Positions 43,997 through 53,531 of a DNA stretch of 64,000 bases are shown piece after piece. This DNA comes from an uncultured Flavobacteriaceae bacterium (GTDB lineage Bacteria > Bacteroidota > Bacteroidia > Flavobacteriales > Flavobacteriaceae), in contig CALDYU010000005.1 in the NCBI GenBank assembly GCA_937944485.1, forward strand, positions 62,001 to 126,000, given 5' to 3'. The stretch's first letter is position 1. Every line of letters begins with the position of its first letter. Position numbers and translations under genes: made by a program. A model generated the notes under the pieces. It saw nothing but the letters and a program-made list of their open reading frames with translations, was not told the DNA's origin and searched no databases.

Positions 43997-44938
43997 TTAA
44001 AAAGGTAAATTGCTCAAATCAACATTTCCACCAGAAATAATAATTCCGACTTTTTGATTTTTAAAATACGCTTTATTGCGTATTAATGCTGCCAGCGCCA
44101 CGGCACTTGAAGGTTCTACAATTATTTTCGTACGCTCCCAAATCAATCGCATAGCATTAATTATTTCATTTTCAGTCACTCGAATTATTTCTGATACGTG
44201 CTCCTTTATTATTGGAAAATTAGTATTCCCCAAGGTAGTTTTGAGTCCGTCAGCTATCGTATTTGTAGTTTCGTTGCCTTCAATTTTTCCGCTTTGCAAA
44301 GAACGATAGGCATCATCTGCCTCAAATGGCTCGGCACCATAAACTTTACAATTCTTACCAAAGTAATGTGCCGCCAAAGCCGAACCTGCAATGAGTCCAC
44401 CGCCACCAACGGGACACAAAATTCCGTTTAAGTCTGCATGCTCTTCTAAAAGCTCTTTGGCAGCAGTGCCTTGGCCTACTATTACCTCTAAATCATTCGA
44501 CGGATGTAAAAGTGTCGCTCCTTTTTCTTTGACAATCTTGTTAGCTGTTTGTTCGCGAGCAAATAGGGTCGGCTCACATTCGTAAATTATTCCTTGGTAT
44601 TCCTCAACTCCCTTTTTCTTGACTTTAGGAGCCGAAGTCGGCATTACTATATGCGCAGTTACCCCCAAACTTAAGGCTCCTAAAGCAACTGCTTGGGCAA
44701 AATTACCTGAAGAATGAGTCACTACACCGCTACTTCGTTCCTCATCTGATAATTGTAAAATCGCATTGGTAGCGCCACGCATTTTATAAGCCCCGGCGCG
44801 TTGAAAATTTTCACACTTAAAATATACCTCAGCCCCGACAATTTCATTAATGAGTCGCGAACACAAAACAGCAGTTCTGTGTACAAAGGGCTTTATTCTT
44901 TCATGGCATGCTTCAAGATCTAAAGAATCAACTTTCAT
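43997..44938 (-). CDS. PLP-dependent threonine/serine dehydratase or racemase
   Basis: Fold-type II PLP enzyme, 313 residues: PLP-lysine motif ENFQRAGAYKMRGA, substrate loop SSGNFAQAVA, phosphate-binding CPVGGGGLIAGSALA and a C-terminal IISGGNVDLSNLPF. The size, without a regulatory ACT domain, fits catabolic threonine dehydratase or serine racemase; the two cannot be split by eye. It lies between a lipoprotein and gldD and shares no obvious pathway with them. Confidence 0.9.
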   Translation of the reverse strand: MKVDSLDLEACHERIKPFVHRTAVLCSRLINEIVGAEVYFKCENFQRAGAYKMRGATNAILQLSDEERSSGVVTHSSGNFAQAVALGALSLGVTAHIVMPTSAPKVKKKGVEEYQGIIYECEPTLFAREQTANKIVKEKGATLLHPSNDLEVIVGQGTAAKELLEEHADLNGILCPVGGGGLIAGSALAAHYFGKNCKVYGAEPFEADDAYRSLQSGKIEGNETTNTIADGLKTTLGNTNFPIIKEHVSEIIRVTENEIINAMRLIWERTKIIVEPSSAVALAALIRNKAYFKNQKVGIIISGGNVDLSNLPF

Positions 44939-44993
44939 AATTTTTCGATAACTCTTCTATGCTAGAAAATAGCTTTATAAAGCTATTTCAGAT

Positions 44994-45560
44994 TTAATTC
45001 TTTTCTTTCCATCGTAAAGTTTCCATAATACGACCGATATCATTTTGTAAATAAACTGCCGCTGGCAGTATGGAATCATAATTTGGTTTGGTCTCAAAAT
45101 AAAGGGCCCCTGTTACAAAATGATTGAGGCTATCTGTCACATAAAATTGTGCTGGCGAAGCCGCATCTCCGCTAACTTCAAAAAAAGCACCAAACACCTT
45201 ATTCAGCCCGTCATCATAGACTCTTGGCCGAATACCATCGGCCTTCGAAGCATGTTCGTAACTTAATTTTTGAGCATCTAAAATTAATTTTTGAATATCG
45301 TTGGTAACACCTCGATAACTCAAGAAAATGGAGGCCTTCAAATCAGGATATCGCAATTCAAAAGATTTCTTATTTTTTTTATATAATTCAGCTATACTAT
45401 TTTTCTCAAAAGTAAAATGTGACGTTTCTGCTAAACTTAACATCGGTTTAGCATACTCTAAGCGCAGCATTGCCTTTGGTTTTGGCAATACCTCGTCTTC
45501 GTTACAGCCAACTATAAAAATGAGTGTAATAAATAAAATTGGCAATCCTTTAATTTTCAT
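44994..45560 (-). CDS. gldD: gliding motility lipoprotein GldD
   Basis: A 188-residue lipoprotein (lipobox FIVGC, Cys19) needed for gliding and type IX secretion in Flavobacterium. Typical stretches are MLRLEYAKPML near the N-terminus, RYPDLKASIFLSYRG, and SGDAASPAQFYVTDS with the end PAAVYLQNDIGRIMETLRWK. It follows gldE, overlapping it by 11 bases, in the conserved mutY-ssb-gldE-gldD order. Its exact biochemical role is not known. Confidence 0.94.
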   Translation of the reverse strand: MKIKGLPILFITLIFIVGCNEDEVLPKPKAMLRLEYAKPMLSLAETSHFTFEKNSIAELYKKNKKSFELRYPDLKASIFLSYRGVTNDIQKLILDAQKLSYEHASKADGIRPRVYDDGLNKVFGAFFEVSGDAASPAQFYVTDSLNHFVTGALYFETKPNYDSILPAAVYLQNDIGRIMETLRWKEKN

Positions 45561-46878
45561 TAGGCAAACTTACTTTTATTTGTTTCAATCTTTTTTTATC
45601 TAAACTTTCGACTATAAATTGATACTCTTTAAAATTTACGGTATCACCTTTTTTTGGAAAACTACCTGCTATTTCAAGAACAAAACCTGCAATGGTTTCT
45701 GATTCGCCTTTCTGCACTTCAAAATCATCGTTGTTCTCAATTTTTACAACTCGGTAAAAATCCTTTAACGTAGTCTTGCCTTCGAAAACATAATTGTATT
45801 CATCTAGTTTCGAGTAAATTAAATCTTCATCATCAAATTCATCGCTAATATCACCTACAATTTCTTCAATAATATCTTCTAAGGTCACAATACCTGACGT
45901 GCCTCCATACTCATCAACTACAACAGCTAAATGATTTTTCTTTTCTTGAAACTCACTTAACAAATCATCTAATTTTTTATTCTCGGGTACGAAATAGGGC
46001 TCGCGAATCAAGGATAACCAATCAAAATTTTTACGATCAATATAGGGTAAAATGTCTTTCACATATAAGACGCCCAACACGTTATCCATATTTTCAGAGA
46101 AAACCGGTATTCGCGAATATCCATGTCTTTTAATCGCTTCTAAAACCTCACTAAATTTCATTTCTTCGCCCAAGGCAAAAATATCAATCCGCGGGCGCAT
46201 TACTTGTTTGGTATCCGTATTTCCAAAGGAAACAATACCCTCTAAAATTTTTTGTTCTTCCTTTGTAGTATCCCCTTCTGATGTTAATTCAAGCGCTTGA
46301 GAAAGATGATCAACACTTAAATTGGTCTTCTCTTTACCCAACATTCGATACATAAAATTAGTGGCCGATTGCATGGGAATACTTAAAGGTGAAAAAACAA
46401 AATCTAAGATTTTGATGGGGTACCCCATAAATTGCGAAAAGCTAATTCGGTTTCTATTGGCATATACTTTCGGAAGTATTTCTCCGAACATCAAAATAAA
46501 AAATGTAATAACGACTACCTCAAGCAAAAAACGAACAGATATAAAACCAAATAATACCGTGGTAATTGAAGAAAACAAAGTGTCACCGATATCAGTAAAT
46601 AACAATACTGCGCCGATATTTATGGCATTATTTGCAATTAAAATGGTAGCTAGTAATTTTTTCGGTCGTTTGAGCAAATTGGCGACCACTTTGCCTCGTG
46701 TTCTTTCATTCTCTTCTAGCTGATTAATATCAGTAGCAGAGAGACCAAAAAAAGCCACTTCAGCTCCAGAAATCAACGCCGAGCATAACAAGAGTATAAA
46801 TAAAATAACAAATTTAAGTGTTAGCACTCCACTTATACTAAGCGAATAGGTCAGTAAACTAAGGGGATCAGGATCCAA
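45550..46878 (-). CDS. gldE: gliding motility-associated protein GldE
   Basis: A 442-residue CNNM/CorC-like membrane protein associated with gliding. An N-terminal DUF21 transmembrane part (about 18-200, SGAEVAFFGLSATDI) is followed by a CBS pair (YSRIPVFSENMDNVLGVLYVKDIL and AVVVDEYGGTSGIVTLEDIIEEIVGDI) and a C-terminal CorC_HlyC domain. The start is the TTG at 46878 (MDPDPLSLL), with no ATG before the first helix. It may support GldD, with which it overlaps. Confidence 0.95.
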   Translation of the reverse strand: MDPDPLSLLTYSLSISGVLTLKFVILFILLLCSALISGAEVAFFGLSATDINQLEENERTRGKVVANLLKRPKKLLATILIANNAINIGAVLLFTDIGDTLFSSITTVLFGFISVRFLLEVVVITFFILMFGEILPKVYANRNRISFSQFMGYPIKILDFVFSPLSIPMQSATNFMYRMLGKEKTNLSVDHLSQALELTSEGDTTKEEQKILEGIVSFGNTDTKQVMRPRIDIFALGEEMKFSEVLEAIKRHGYSRIPVFSENMDNVLGVLYVKDILPYIDRKNFDWLSLIREPYFVPENKKLDDLLSEFQEKKNHLAVVVDEYGGTSGIVTLEDIIEEIVGDISDEFDDEDLIYSKLDEYNYVFEGKTTLKDFYRVVKIENNDDFEVQKGESETIAGFVLEIAGSFPKKGDTVNFKEYQFIVESLDKKRLKQIKVSLPNEN

Positions 46879-46959
46879 TAGTTATAATTTAGAAGTTACA
46901 AAAAGCTTTGAATGCATCAATACTTTAAAATTAAGAACTCTTTAGGTTCTATTCAAGCT

Positions 46960-47418
46960 TTAAAAGGGCAAATCGTCTTCTTTATCAGGTACAGCTGTAG
47001 TGGGGTTTTCTGTAGTGGTCGGAGATTGAGGTTTCGTGTTTTCGACTGGTGCGTTGGCCTGAGCGTTAGCTATACTTTCTTTCTTTGTCGATAAAAATGT
47101 AAATTCTTGAACGTGTACTTCAGTAGTATATCTAGTATTGCCATCTTCACCTTGCCATTGTCTATTTTTCAGCCTTCCTTCTACATATATTTTATCTCCT
47201 TTACTCAAATACTTTTCGCAAATTTCGGCGGCCTTGTTTCGCAGTACAATATTGTGCCAATCAGTATTTGTGACTTTTTCGCCCGTTTGTTTATTGGTAT
47301 ACGATTCATTCGTAGCAATGGGAAAACGACCGATACAACCTCCACCTTCAAAATAGTGCATTTTCACCTCATCACCAAGGTGCCCAATTAACATTACCTT
47401 ATTTAGCGTTCCGCTCAT
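46960..47418 (-). CDS. ssb: single-stranded DNA-binding protein
   Basis: Coats ssDNA in replication and repair. The 152 residues give the OB fold (LNKVMLIGHLGDEVKMHYFEGGG, FPIATNESY, WHNIVLRNKAAEICEKYLSKGDKIYVEG), a Gln/Asn/Pro/Thr-rich linker and the terminal EDDLPF for partner binding. I chose the ATG at 47418 (MSGTLNKVML) over one at 47439. It lies between mutY and gldE. Confidence 0.97.
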   Translation of the reverse strand: MSGTLNKVMLIGHLGDEVKMHYFEGGGCIGRFPIATNESYTNKQTGEKVTNTDWHNIVLRNKAAEICEKYLSKGDKIYVEGRLKNRQWQGEDGNTRYTTEVHVQEFTFLSTKKESIANAQANAPVENTKPQSPTTTENPTTAVPDKEDDLPF

Positions 47419-47464
47419 TTTAATTTTTTTTAAGGCCAAATTAAGACCAATGTAGCTAACAAAA

Positions 47465-48514
47465 TTACGAAATTTTAAATGTCTTTATAAAATCAGCAAT
47501 TAACACAGGTACAGCATAATTTTCTATTCTTGAAAAAGAAATTGCATCTTCAAATGGAGTGCTGGTGGTTACAATCCAAAACGTGGTGTGAAGATGTTGA
47601 TGTGAAAGTTTATGAACAATTACCTTTTCATTGTATTGATAAATTTCTGGCTCGTCATCTAGTATCAAAATTCGAGATAAGCTACTTGTAATCTCACTTT
47701 TGTCAATTACCTTTTCAGACTCTAATAGCGGAAATTCGTAGAGATTTTGCCAAATTCCTTTTCCTTTTCGCTGTTTCAATAGTGTTTTAGGATCGTTTTC
47801 ATCGTTTATGACGGGAACAAGGTAATTGAAAAACCGCTGTCGGACTTTTGTTTTATTAATTTTTACGGGTAATTTATCTATGGTATTTTCAATACGGGCT
47901 ACACAACTATCAACTAATGGGCACGCTTCGCAAACTGGGTTTTTAGGAACACACTGCATTGCACCAAACTCCATAATACCTTGATTGTAGTCTCGAATGT
48001 TATCAGCGTCCATAACCTTGCGAGCCAATTCTTTAAAATATTTTATCCCTTCTGTGCTATTTATAGGATAGTTTATTCCGTAATATCTAGATAAAACTCT
48101 ATATACATTACCATCAACAACAGGTTCGGGTTCATTGAAGCAAATTGAAGCAATAGCACTAGCGGTGTAATCACCAATACCTTTAAGCAACAAAAGCTCT
48201 TTGTAGGTCTTAGGAAAATTACCATTGTATTCATCGACGACCATACGAGCTGTAGCATGTAGGTTTCTAGCACGAGAATAATAACCCAAGCCTTGCCAAA
48301 GTTTCAAAATTTCTTCTTCAGAAGCCTTCGCTAAATCTTGTACCGTAGGGAATTTGGCCACAAACTTTAAATAATACGGAGTGCCTTGATCTACCCGTGT
48401 TTGCTGTAACATGATCTCAGAAAGCCATATTTTGTAAGGATCTCTTGTTCTTCTCCACGGTAGTGTTCTCTTATTTTGGGCATACCAAATGAGAATTTCG
48501 TAAGCGAATGTCAT
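47465..48514 (-). CDS. mutY: A/G-specific adenine DNA glycosylase
   Basis: Removes adenine opposite 8-oxoguanine. The 349 residues include the HhH-GPD domain (PWRRTRDPYKIWLSEIMLQQT, LPLKGIGDYTASAIASI), the iron-sulfur cluster CVPKNPVCEACPLVDSC (C-x6-C-x2-C-x5-C) and a C-terminal NUDIX-like domain. Head of the mutY-ssb-gldE-gldD block. Confidence 0.96.
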   Translation of the reverse strand: MTFAYEILIWYAQNKRTLPWRRTRDPYKIWLSEIMLQQTRVDQGTPYYLKFVAKFPTVQDLAKASEEEILKLWQGLGYYSRARNLHATARMVVDEYNGNFPKTYKELLLLKGIGDYTASAIASICFNEPEPVVDGNVYRVLSRYYGINYPINSTEGIKYFKELARKVMDADNIRDYNQGIMEFGAMQCVPKNPVCEACPLVDSCVARIENTIDKLPVKINKTKVRQRFFNYLVPVINDENDPKTLLKQRKGKGIWQNLYEFPLLESEKVIDKSEITSSLSRILILDDEPEIYQYNEKVIVHKLSHQHLHTTFWIVTTSTPFEDAISFSRIENYAVPVLIADFIKTFKIS

Positions 48515-48661
48515 GCCTTCAATTTCGTTAAACTCAAAAATAAGTGATTATTTATTGGTAAGATATTTCTTTCACTGTTTTCTTTAAATATTGTTCTATT
48601 GGACGCGCACATAAATTCACTTTAAATTAGCTAGTTAACTGAAAAGAATGAATTTAATTTA

Positions 48662-48669
48662 TATATTTG
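48662..48669 (+). promoter_or_regulatory. -7 box of the HU gene
   Basis: TATATTTG is a match to TAnnTTTG, 38 bases before the ATG. The upstream -33 position lacks a clear TTG. A strong gene like HU makes the site credible. Confidence 0.5.
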
Positions 48670-48706
48670 CAAGCCAAAAATTTATACTGAAAATCTAATT
48701 TAAAAG

Positions 48707-48997
48707 ATGACGAAAGCCGAAATTGTATCGAGAATCTCAGATAAACTGGGAATTGAAAAGGGAGATGTTCAAGCAACAGTAGAATCCTTTATGGAAGAAG
48801 TAAAAATTTCACTAGAAGGTGGTGATAATGTTTACCTTAGAGGATTTGGAAGTTTTATTATTAAAACTAGAGCGGAAAAAACGGGTAGAAATATTTCAAA
48901 GAATACCACTATCAAGATACCAGCACACAACATTCCAGCGTTTAAACCTGCGAAAGTTTTCGTTGAAGGAGTAAAAAGTAACGTACAAGTAAAATAA
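48707..48997 (+). CDS. HU family DNA-binding protein
   Basis: Nucleoid protein, 96 residues, working as a dimer that bends DNA. The family arm and core are plain: TKAEIVSRISDKLG at the start, VYLRGFGSFIIKTRAEKTGRNISKNTTIKIPAHNIPAFKPAK. The basic gene for a 29-residue protein follows 26 bases later, then rng, an order common in flavobacteria. Confidence 0.97.
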   Translation: MTKAEIVSRISDKLGIEKGDVQATVESFMEEVKISLEGGDNVYLRGFGSFIIKTRAEKTGRNISKNTTIKIPAHNIPAFKPAKVFVEGVKSNVQVK

Positions 48998-49023
48998 AAT
49001 AGTAATCTTAAAAGTTAACCTTT

Positions 49024-49113
49024 ATGCCGAGTGGTAAAAAAAGAAAAAGACATAAGGTAGCGACTCATAAGCGTAAGAAGCGCCGAAGAGCGAACCGCCA
49101 CAAGAAAAAGTAG
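49024..49113 (+). CDS. 29-residue basic protein, AURKAIP1/COX24-like
   Basis: A very small gene between HU and rng. It starts MPSGKKRKRHKVATHKRKKR and has the end NRHKKK: about two thirds Lys, Arg or His. This is the peptide that Bacteroidetes genomes carry and that is named from the AURKAIP1/COX24 domain (mitochondrial mS38). Such peptides probably bind rRNA in the small subunit; for this one that is inference from the family. A perfect 12-bp terminator overlaps its stop, so it ends the HU transcript. Confidence 0.85.
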   Translation: MPSGKKRKRHKVATHKRKKRRRANRHKKK

Positions 49114-49132
49114 TTGTTTTAACTACTTTTTC
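49104..49132 (+). terminator. terminator overlapping the stop of the 29-residue gene
   Basis: GAAAAAGTAGTT (49104-49115) pairs perfectly with AACTACTTTTTC (49121-49132) over a five-base loop. The TAG stop lies within the left arm. Confidence 0.85.
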
Positions 49133-49216
49133 AGTTTTTACGTTCTTTGACATAGAAATTCCAAAAGTGAATTTCGGCAGGTTTTTGAACCTGTTTTAGT
49201 ATTGTTTAATCCATTT

Positions 49217-49234
49217 GTTCGCCAGCTGGCGAAC
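49217..49234. repeat. perfect 18-bp palindrome before rng
   Basis: GTTCGCCAGCTGGCGAAC is a perfect palindrome 18 bases upstream of the rng GTG. As a DNA site it could bind a dimeric regulator; as RNA it could form a hairpin covering the start region. It may also be a dispersed repeat. Confidence 0.7.
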
Positions 49235-49252
49235 GAGTATAAATAAATTCAG

Positions 49253-50803
49253 GTGAATAGAGAATTAATCGTAAGATCTAGTTCTGATGCCGTAGATTTT
49301 GCTTTATTAAAAGATGGAAAACTTACTGAACTACATAAAGAAGAAGATAATAACGACTTTTCTGTAGGTGATATTTTTATTGCCAAAATCAGAAAGCCAG
49401 TTACTGGTCTAAATGCAGCCTTTGTAAATGTAGGTTATGAGAAAGATGCTTTTTTGCATTATCATGATCTAGGTCCGCAGCTAGCTACTATGTTAAAGTT
49501 TATTAAGCAAGTGAGTACAGGAAAACGTAGAGATTTTTCCTTGAAAAACTTTCCATTTGAAAAAGATATTGATAAACATGGCGTAATAACTGATGTTATT
49601 AAGGCCAACCAGTCATTATTAGTGCAAATTGTTAAAGAACCTATCTCTACCAAAGGACCAAGAATTAGTTCTGAGCTTTCATTAGCTGGTCGCTATTTGG
49701 TAATGGTACCCTTTTCTGATCGTGTTTCAGTCTCTCAAAAGATTGGTAGCAAGGCAGAAAAAGACAGGCTTAAAAGACTCGTTAAGAGCATTAAGCCGAA
49801 AGGGTTCGGTGTAATAATTAGAACAGTTGCAGAAGGTAAAAAAGTAGCAGAACTCGACAAAGATCTAGAAAACTTGCTGAACAAGTGGTCAGCAATGTGC
49901 AAGAAATTATATAAAGCGCCTACCCCTTCTAAAGTACTCGTCGAGCTCAATAGAGCTAGTAGTATTTTAAGAGATGTCTTCAATGATAGCTATACAGGTA
50001 TTCATGTAGACGATCAAACGCTTTATGACCAAATAAAAGATTATGTGCTGGAAATTGCACCAGCCAAAGAGTCAATAGTAAAATTGTATAATTCTTCTGT
50101 TCCCATTTTTGAAAAATTTGGTATAGAAAGACAAATTAAAACTTCTTTTGGCCGTACTGCTACAATGAGTAAAGGTGCGTATCTAATCATTGAGCATACC
50201 GAGGCTTTACATGTTATTGATGTAAATAGTGGTAACCGTTCAAACAAGGCCAAAAATCAAGAAGATACAGCTTTAGAAGTCAATTTACTGGCGGCTTCTG
50301 AAATCGCGAGGCAATTACGATTGCGCGATATGGGAGGAATTATTGTGGTCGATTTCATCGATATGGTAAAAGCACCACATCGAAGAAAGCTTTTTGATCA
50401 TCTTCGTGATGAAATGAAAGATGATCGCGCCAAACATAAAATACTACCTCCAAGTAAATTTGGTCTTATACAAATTACTAGACAACGGGTTCGGCCCGAA
50501 ATGAATATTAAAACAACTGAAGAACATCCTAATGGTACTTCTGGTAAAGAAGTAGAGGCACCAATTGTTTTAATAGATAAAATTAAAACTGACCTAGAGA
50601 GACTTATTAAAGGCCCCAAAGCCAATAACGGAATTACTTTAAATATACATCCGTTTATTGCAGCCTATATAACAAGAGGTTTCCCTTCTTTACGTTCTAA
50701 GTGGTCCTTAGAGCATAAAAAAAGAATAAAAGTTCAACCTAGAGATGCGTATACGTATCTTGAATACCGTTTCAAAGACAAAGACGGTAAAACTATTTAT
50801 TAA
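49253..50803 (+). CDS. rng: ribonuclease E/G family endoribonuclease, GTG start
   Basis: Endoribonuclease for rRNA maturation and mRNA decay, 516 residues. An N-terminal S1-like domain (GDIFIAKIRKPVTGLNAAFVNVGYEKDAFLHYHDL) is followed by the catalytic region with GAYLIIEHTEALHVIDVNSGN (metal-binding Asp) and MGGIIVVDFIDM. Catalytic acidic residues are in place. The length is that of RNase G, with no long RNase E scaffold tail. The start is GTG (no ATG nearby), just behind the 18-bp palindrome. Confidence 0.95.
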   Translation: MNRELIVRSSSDAVDFALLKDGKLTELHKEEDNNDFSVGDIFIAKIRKPVTGLNAAFVNVGYEKDAFLHYHDLGPQLATMLKFIKQVSTGKRRDFSLKNFPFEKDIDKHGVITDVIKANQSLLVQIVKEPISTKGPRISSELSLAGRYLVMVPFSDRVSVSQKIGSKAEKDRLKRLVKSIKPKGFGVIIRTVAEGKKVAELDKDLENLLNKWSAMCKKLYKAPTPSKVLVELNRASSILRDVFNDSYTGIHVDDQTLYDQIKDYVLEIAPAKESIVKLYNSSVPIFEKFGIERQIKTSFGRTATMSKGAYLIIEHTEALHVIDVNSGNRSNKAKNQEDTALEVNLLAASEIARQLRLRDMGGIIVVDFIDMVKAPHRRKLFDHLRDEMKDDRAKHKILPPSKFGLIQITRQRVRPEMNIKTTEEHPNGTSGKEVEAPIVLIDKIKTDLERLIKGPKANNGITLNIHPFIAAYITRGFPSLRSKWSLEHKKRIKVQPRDAYTYLEYRFKDKDGKTIY

Positions 50804-50827
50804 GCCTTTAAAGGCCAATAAAAGTTT

Positions 50828-50860
50828 AAGCGACCTTTCGTATGAAGGGTCGCTTTTTTT
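50828..50860. terminator. terminator after rng
   Basis: AAGCGACCTTTC pairs with GAAGGGTCGCTT with one wobble around three bases, then TTTTTTT. The minus-strand receptor gene ends at 50859 within the same tract, so it may share this terminator. Confidence 0.85.
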
Positions 50861-53504
50861 ATAATTTAAAATCAACTGAAAACAAAATGTATTGCCCCTG
50901 TAAACTATAGGTTTTAAACGTACTCGAATAATCAGATATAGTCCGTTCACCAAAAAAATCATCATTTGTTGAAACATTTTTTGACGACAAAGTATAGCTT
51001 AACCTTTTATTTTTAGATTCAAAGCTAATTTTACTGTCTATGAAAAAGTATTTGTTATTAACCTCTGATGAAGGCATATAAAAATCAACTCCAGTAGAAA
51101 ACCTTAATCTATTGGCAGGCTTTAAGTAAATTTTAAAAGAATTAATTATCGACAAATTACTAGTACTACCACGGTTAACCTTAAACGATGTGTTTCTTAA
51201 TTGTAAATTATTCTCAAAATTAATTTTACCTAAAAATCCTGTTTTTAAATTAGCTTCATACAAACCCGCATATCCCACATTACTTCTAAGTCTTGAATCA
51301 TTTAAAATATTATTATACTTACTAAGACTTTGGGTTATATTAATTCTAAGATTAGATTTTAAAAAATTAACATAGTTATCAAAATTGAAATTAAGAGAGA
51401 AATTTTCAAAATCTGCGTTCTGTAATATATTGGTACTCTCAATAACAAGATCGGAGATAGATATTTTACTCGAAAACGTATTTAATTGCCTCAAATAGAA
51501 CAAATTAACATTAAAGAGAAATAGATTAAAAAAGTCGCTATAATTATATGAAATATTAGAACTGTAAAATTTTAATGTTTCTAACTCAAATTTGTTATTT
51601 ATTGCTATCTGATTAGTAGTAAATATTCGATCTGAATAAATATTTCTCAGTTCGATTGCTTTTTCGTCATAAGATGCAGTGAACCCAAAAGATGTTTTTT
51701 TATTCAAATAATAATCTAAAGCGATTTTTGGGTTAATTATTAATGCTACATTGTCAATTGCAGATTTGGTGAGGTTATTTGTTAGTTTCTGATCTAACAG
51801 TTTAAATTCTAAGCTAGGCTCAAAAACCCAATTAGCAGATTTAATGGAAGTTTGAAAATTAGTCCATAAGTACTGGTTTTTATAGACTAGGTCATTTGCG
51901 ATGTCGTCATTTGGATTGTTAATAAATAATGTAGATTTAAATATATTATTTTCAAATTTATATCCGGTTGCAATCTTAGTTAATCTGTTATTTTTATTTT
52001 TTAGAAAATCATTCCTAAGGCTAAAAAATGTTTTGGTGAGATTTACCTTTTGAATACTCGATTGAGGTTCTTCATTATTCTGTTCAATTCTAAAATCAGG
52101 CAAAATATTCAACCGCTGGGGCAGATTATTTTTGTAGTAAACTATTTTACTAACAAATGCTTTATTTTTATCAGTTTTCCTTGTATAGTTTAAAATATGA
52201 TTGGTCTTTATTTCTTTCGAATAGAGAGTACTGATTTGGTCGATGTCATTTATTAGTATTTGATTTGTTGTACCTATCTGTTCATTCTTTAAGCCCCCTT
52301 CATATTCAATAATTGCCTTAGGCGATAGCTTATGATTAAGGTGGACATTAAAATTTAATAATTGCGGTTTTTTTAAAATAATACTACTTTGTTCAACAGT
52401 ATTCTGAGCATCTGTATTATATAAAGTTTGAGAAAGAATAGTTCTTTCCAAATTATCTTTTAAAAAGTCTGCATTTAATTTAACTCCGAACTTTCTGTTA
52501 ATCTTATAAATCGTATTTATACTGGCAAATACATTATCATTTATTCTCGACCTTTCAGCTGGCAATGGTGAATTAAGAGCTTCTTCATCAATTATCTTTT
52601 CTAATGAATATTCTAATTCATTAATACTTTCGAGGCTAAGATTATTCGACGAGAAATAATCATATGGACTAAATTCTTTACCAATATTGTTATAATTGAC
52701 CGTTGAAAATGATTTTATTTTTTTCGAAATTCCTAATAAGTTAGTTTTTATTTCTTTTCGATTTTTAACTCCAGCGCCAATATTTGAATTATTAGAAAAA
52801 TCCGTTTTCCCTTTTTTAATAGTAAGATTCAGTACTGTTTTTTTTGATTGCTCTATTCCATATAAGAGTGGGTTTTTAATATAGTTCTCAATTGCTTCAA
52901 CGCTGCCTACCATATCAGCACTAATATTTTTAGTTCCTATTGTGTAATTTGCATTAAACAAATCTTCCCCGTCAAGCAAAACATTGCTTATGGGGTTTCC
53001 TTTAAATGAAATTTGACCATTATCGTTGACCTGTAAGCCTGGTAATTTTTTAAGTAAATCTTCTACCGCTTTTTCTGTGCCATCTGCGAAGCTATCTACG
53101 TCATATATTAATGTATCTTTTTTTATTTCTATTGGTCGTTTTTTTGAAGTAACAAATACTTCGTCTAACGAAGTTGTGTCTTTTTCAAGAACTACATCAA
53201 TTAAATAAGGTTGGTTTTGGGAATTATAGTTGTTGATTTCAATTGATTTGGTGCGAAACGAAAAATGTTTGTACTCAATGAAGATGGTGTCTAATCTTAT
53301 TTCAAAATCAATTCGGTAGTCCCCAGATTTATCAGATATACCATAAGCTAATATATTTTGGTCTTTTTTGTTTTTCTTTATAGATATTGTAGTATTAGAA
53401 AGGGGGGTTAATTGTTTATCTTTTATGGAACCATAAATAGTGTTTTGCGCAATTAATTTTATTGAAAAGCAAAACAAAATGTTGAAAATAACAATTTTAC
53501 TCAA
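50859..53504 (-). CDS. TonB-dependent receptor-like outer-membrane protein, TTG start
   Basis: An 881-residue outer-membrane protein. Signal peptide (FCFSIKLIAQ), an N-terminal carboxypeptidase-regulatory-like beta domain (about 20-110, TISIKKNKKDQNILAYGISD), a TonB-box-like SLDEVFVTSKK (about 113-123), a plug (LLKKLPGLQVNDNGQISFKGNP, VLLDGEDLF), and a long barrel. The barrel is rich in Asn, Lys, Ile and Phe compared with the other receptor here. It lies 27 bases after the GLPGLI gene and should be co-transcribed. The only start in place is TTG. Ligand unknown, possibly a peptide. Confidence 0.85.
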   Translation of the reverse strand: MSKIVIFNILFCFSIKLIAQNTIYGSIKDKQLTPLSNTTISIKKNKKDQNILAYGISDKSGDYRIDFEIRLDTIFIEYKHFSFRTKSIEINNYNSQNQPYLIDVVLEKDTTSLDEVFVTSKKRPIEIKKDTLIYDVDSFADGTEKAVEDLLKKLPGLQVNDNGQISFKGNPISNVLLDGEDLFNANYTIGTKNISADMVGSVEAIENYIKNPLLYGIEQSKKTVLNLTIKKGKTDFSNNSNIGAGVKNRKEIKTNLLGISKKIKSFSTVNYNNIGKEFSPYDYFSSNNLSLESINELEYSLEKIIDEEALNSPLPAERSRINDNVFASINTIYKINRKFGVKLNADFLKDNLERTILSQTLYNTDAQNTVEQSSIILKKPQLLNFNVHLNHKLSPKAIIEYEGGLKNEQIGTTNQILINDIDQISTLYSKEIKTNHILNYTRKTDKNKAFVSKIVYYKNNLPQRLNILPDFRIEQNNEEPQSSIQKVNLTKTFFSLRNDFLKNKNNRLTKIATGYKFENNIFKSTLFINNPNDDIANDLVYKNQYLWTNFQTSIKSANWVFEPSLEFKLLDQKLTNNLTKSAIDNVALIINPKIALDYYLNKKTSFGFTASYDEKAIELRNIYSDRIFTTNQIAINNKFELETLKFYSSNISYNYSDFFNLFLFNVNLFYLRQLNTFSSKISISDLVIESTNILQNADFENFSLNFNFDNYVNFLKSNLRINITQSLSKYNNILNDSRLRSNVGYAGLYEANLKTGFLGKINFENNLQLRNTSFKVNRGSTSNLSIINSFKIYLKPANRLRFSTGVDFYMPSSEVNNKYFFIDSKISFESKNKRLSYTLSSKNVSTNDDFFGERTISDYSSTFKTYSLQGQYILFSVDFKL

Positions 53505-53531
53505 AATTTAATTTCAATCAATTTGTGTAAC

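Noticed and set aside
50708-50977. Minus frame of 89 residues across the end of rng
   Set aside because: It overlaps the terminator and two well-supported genes and has no family pattern.
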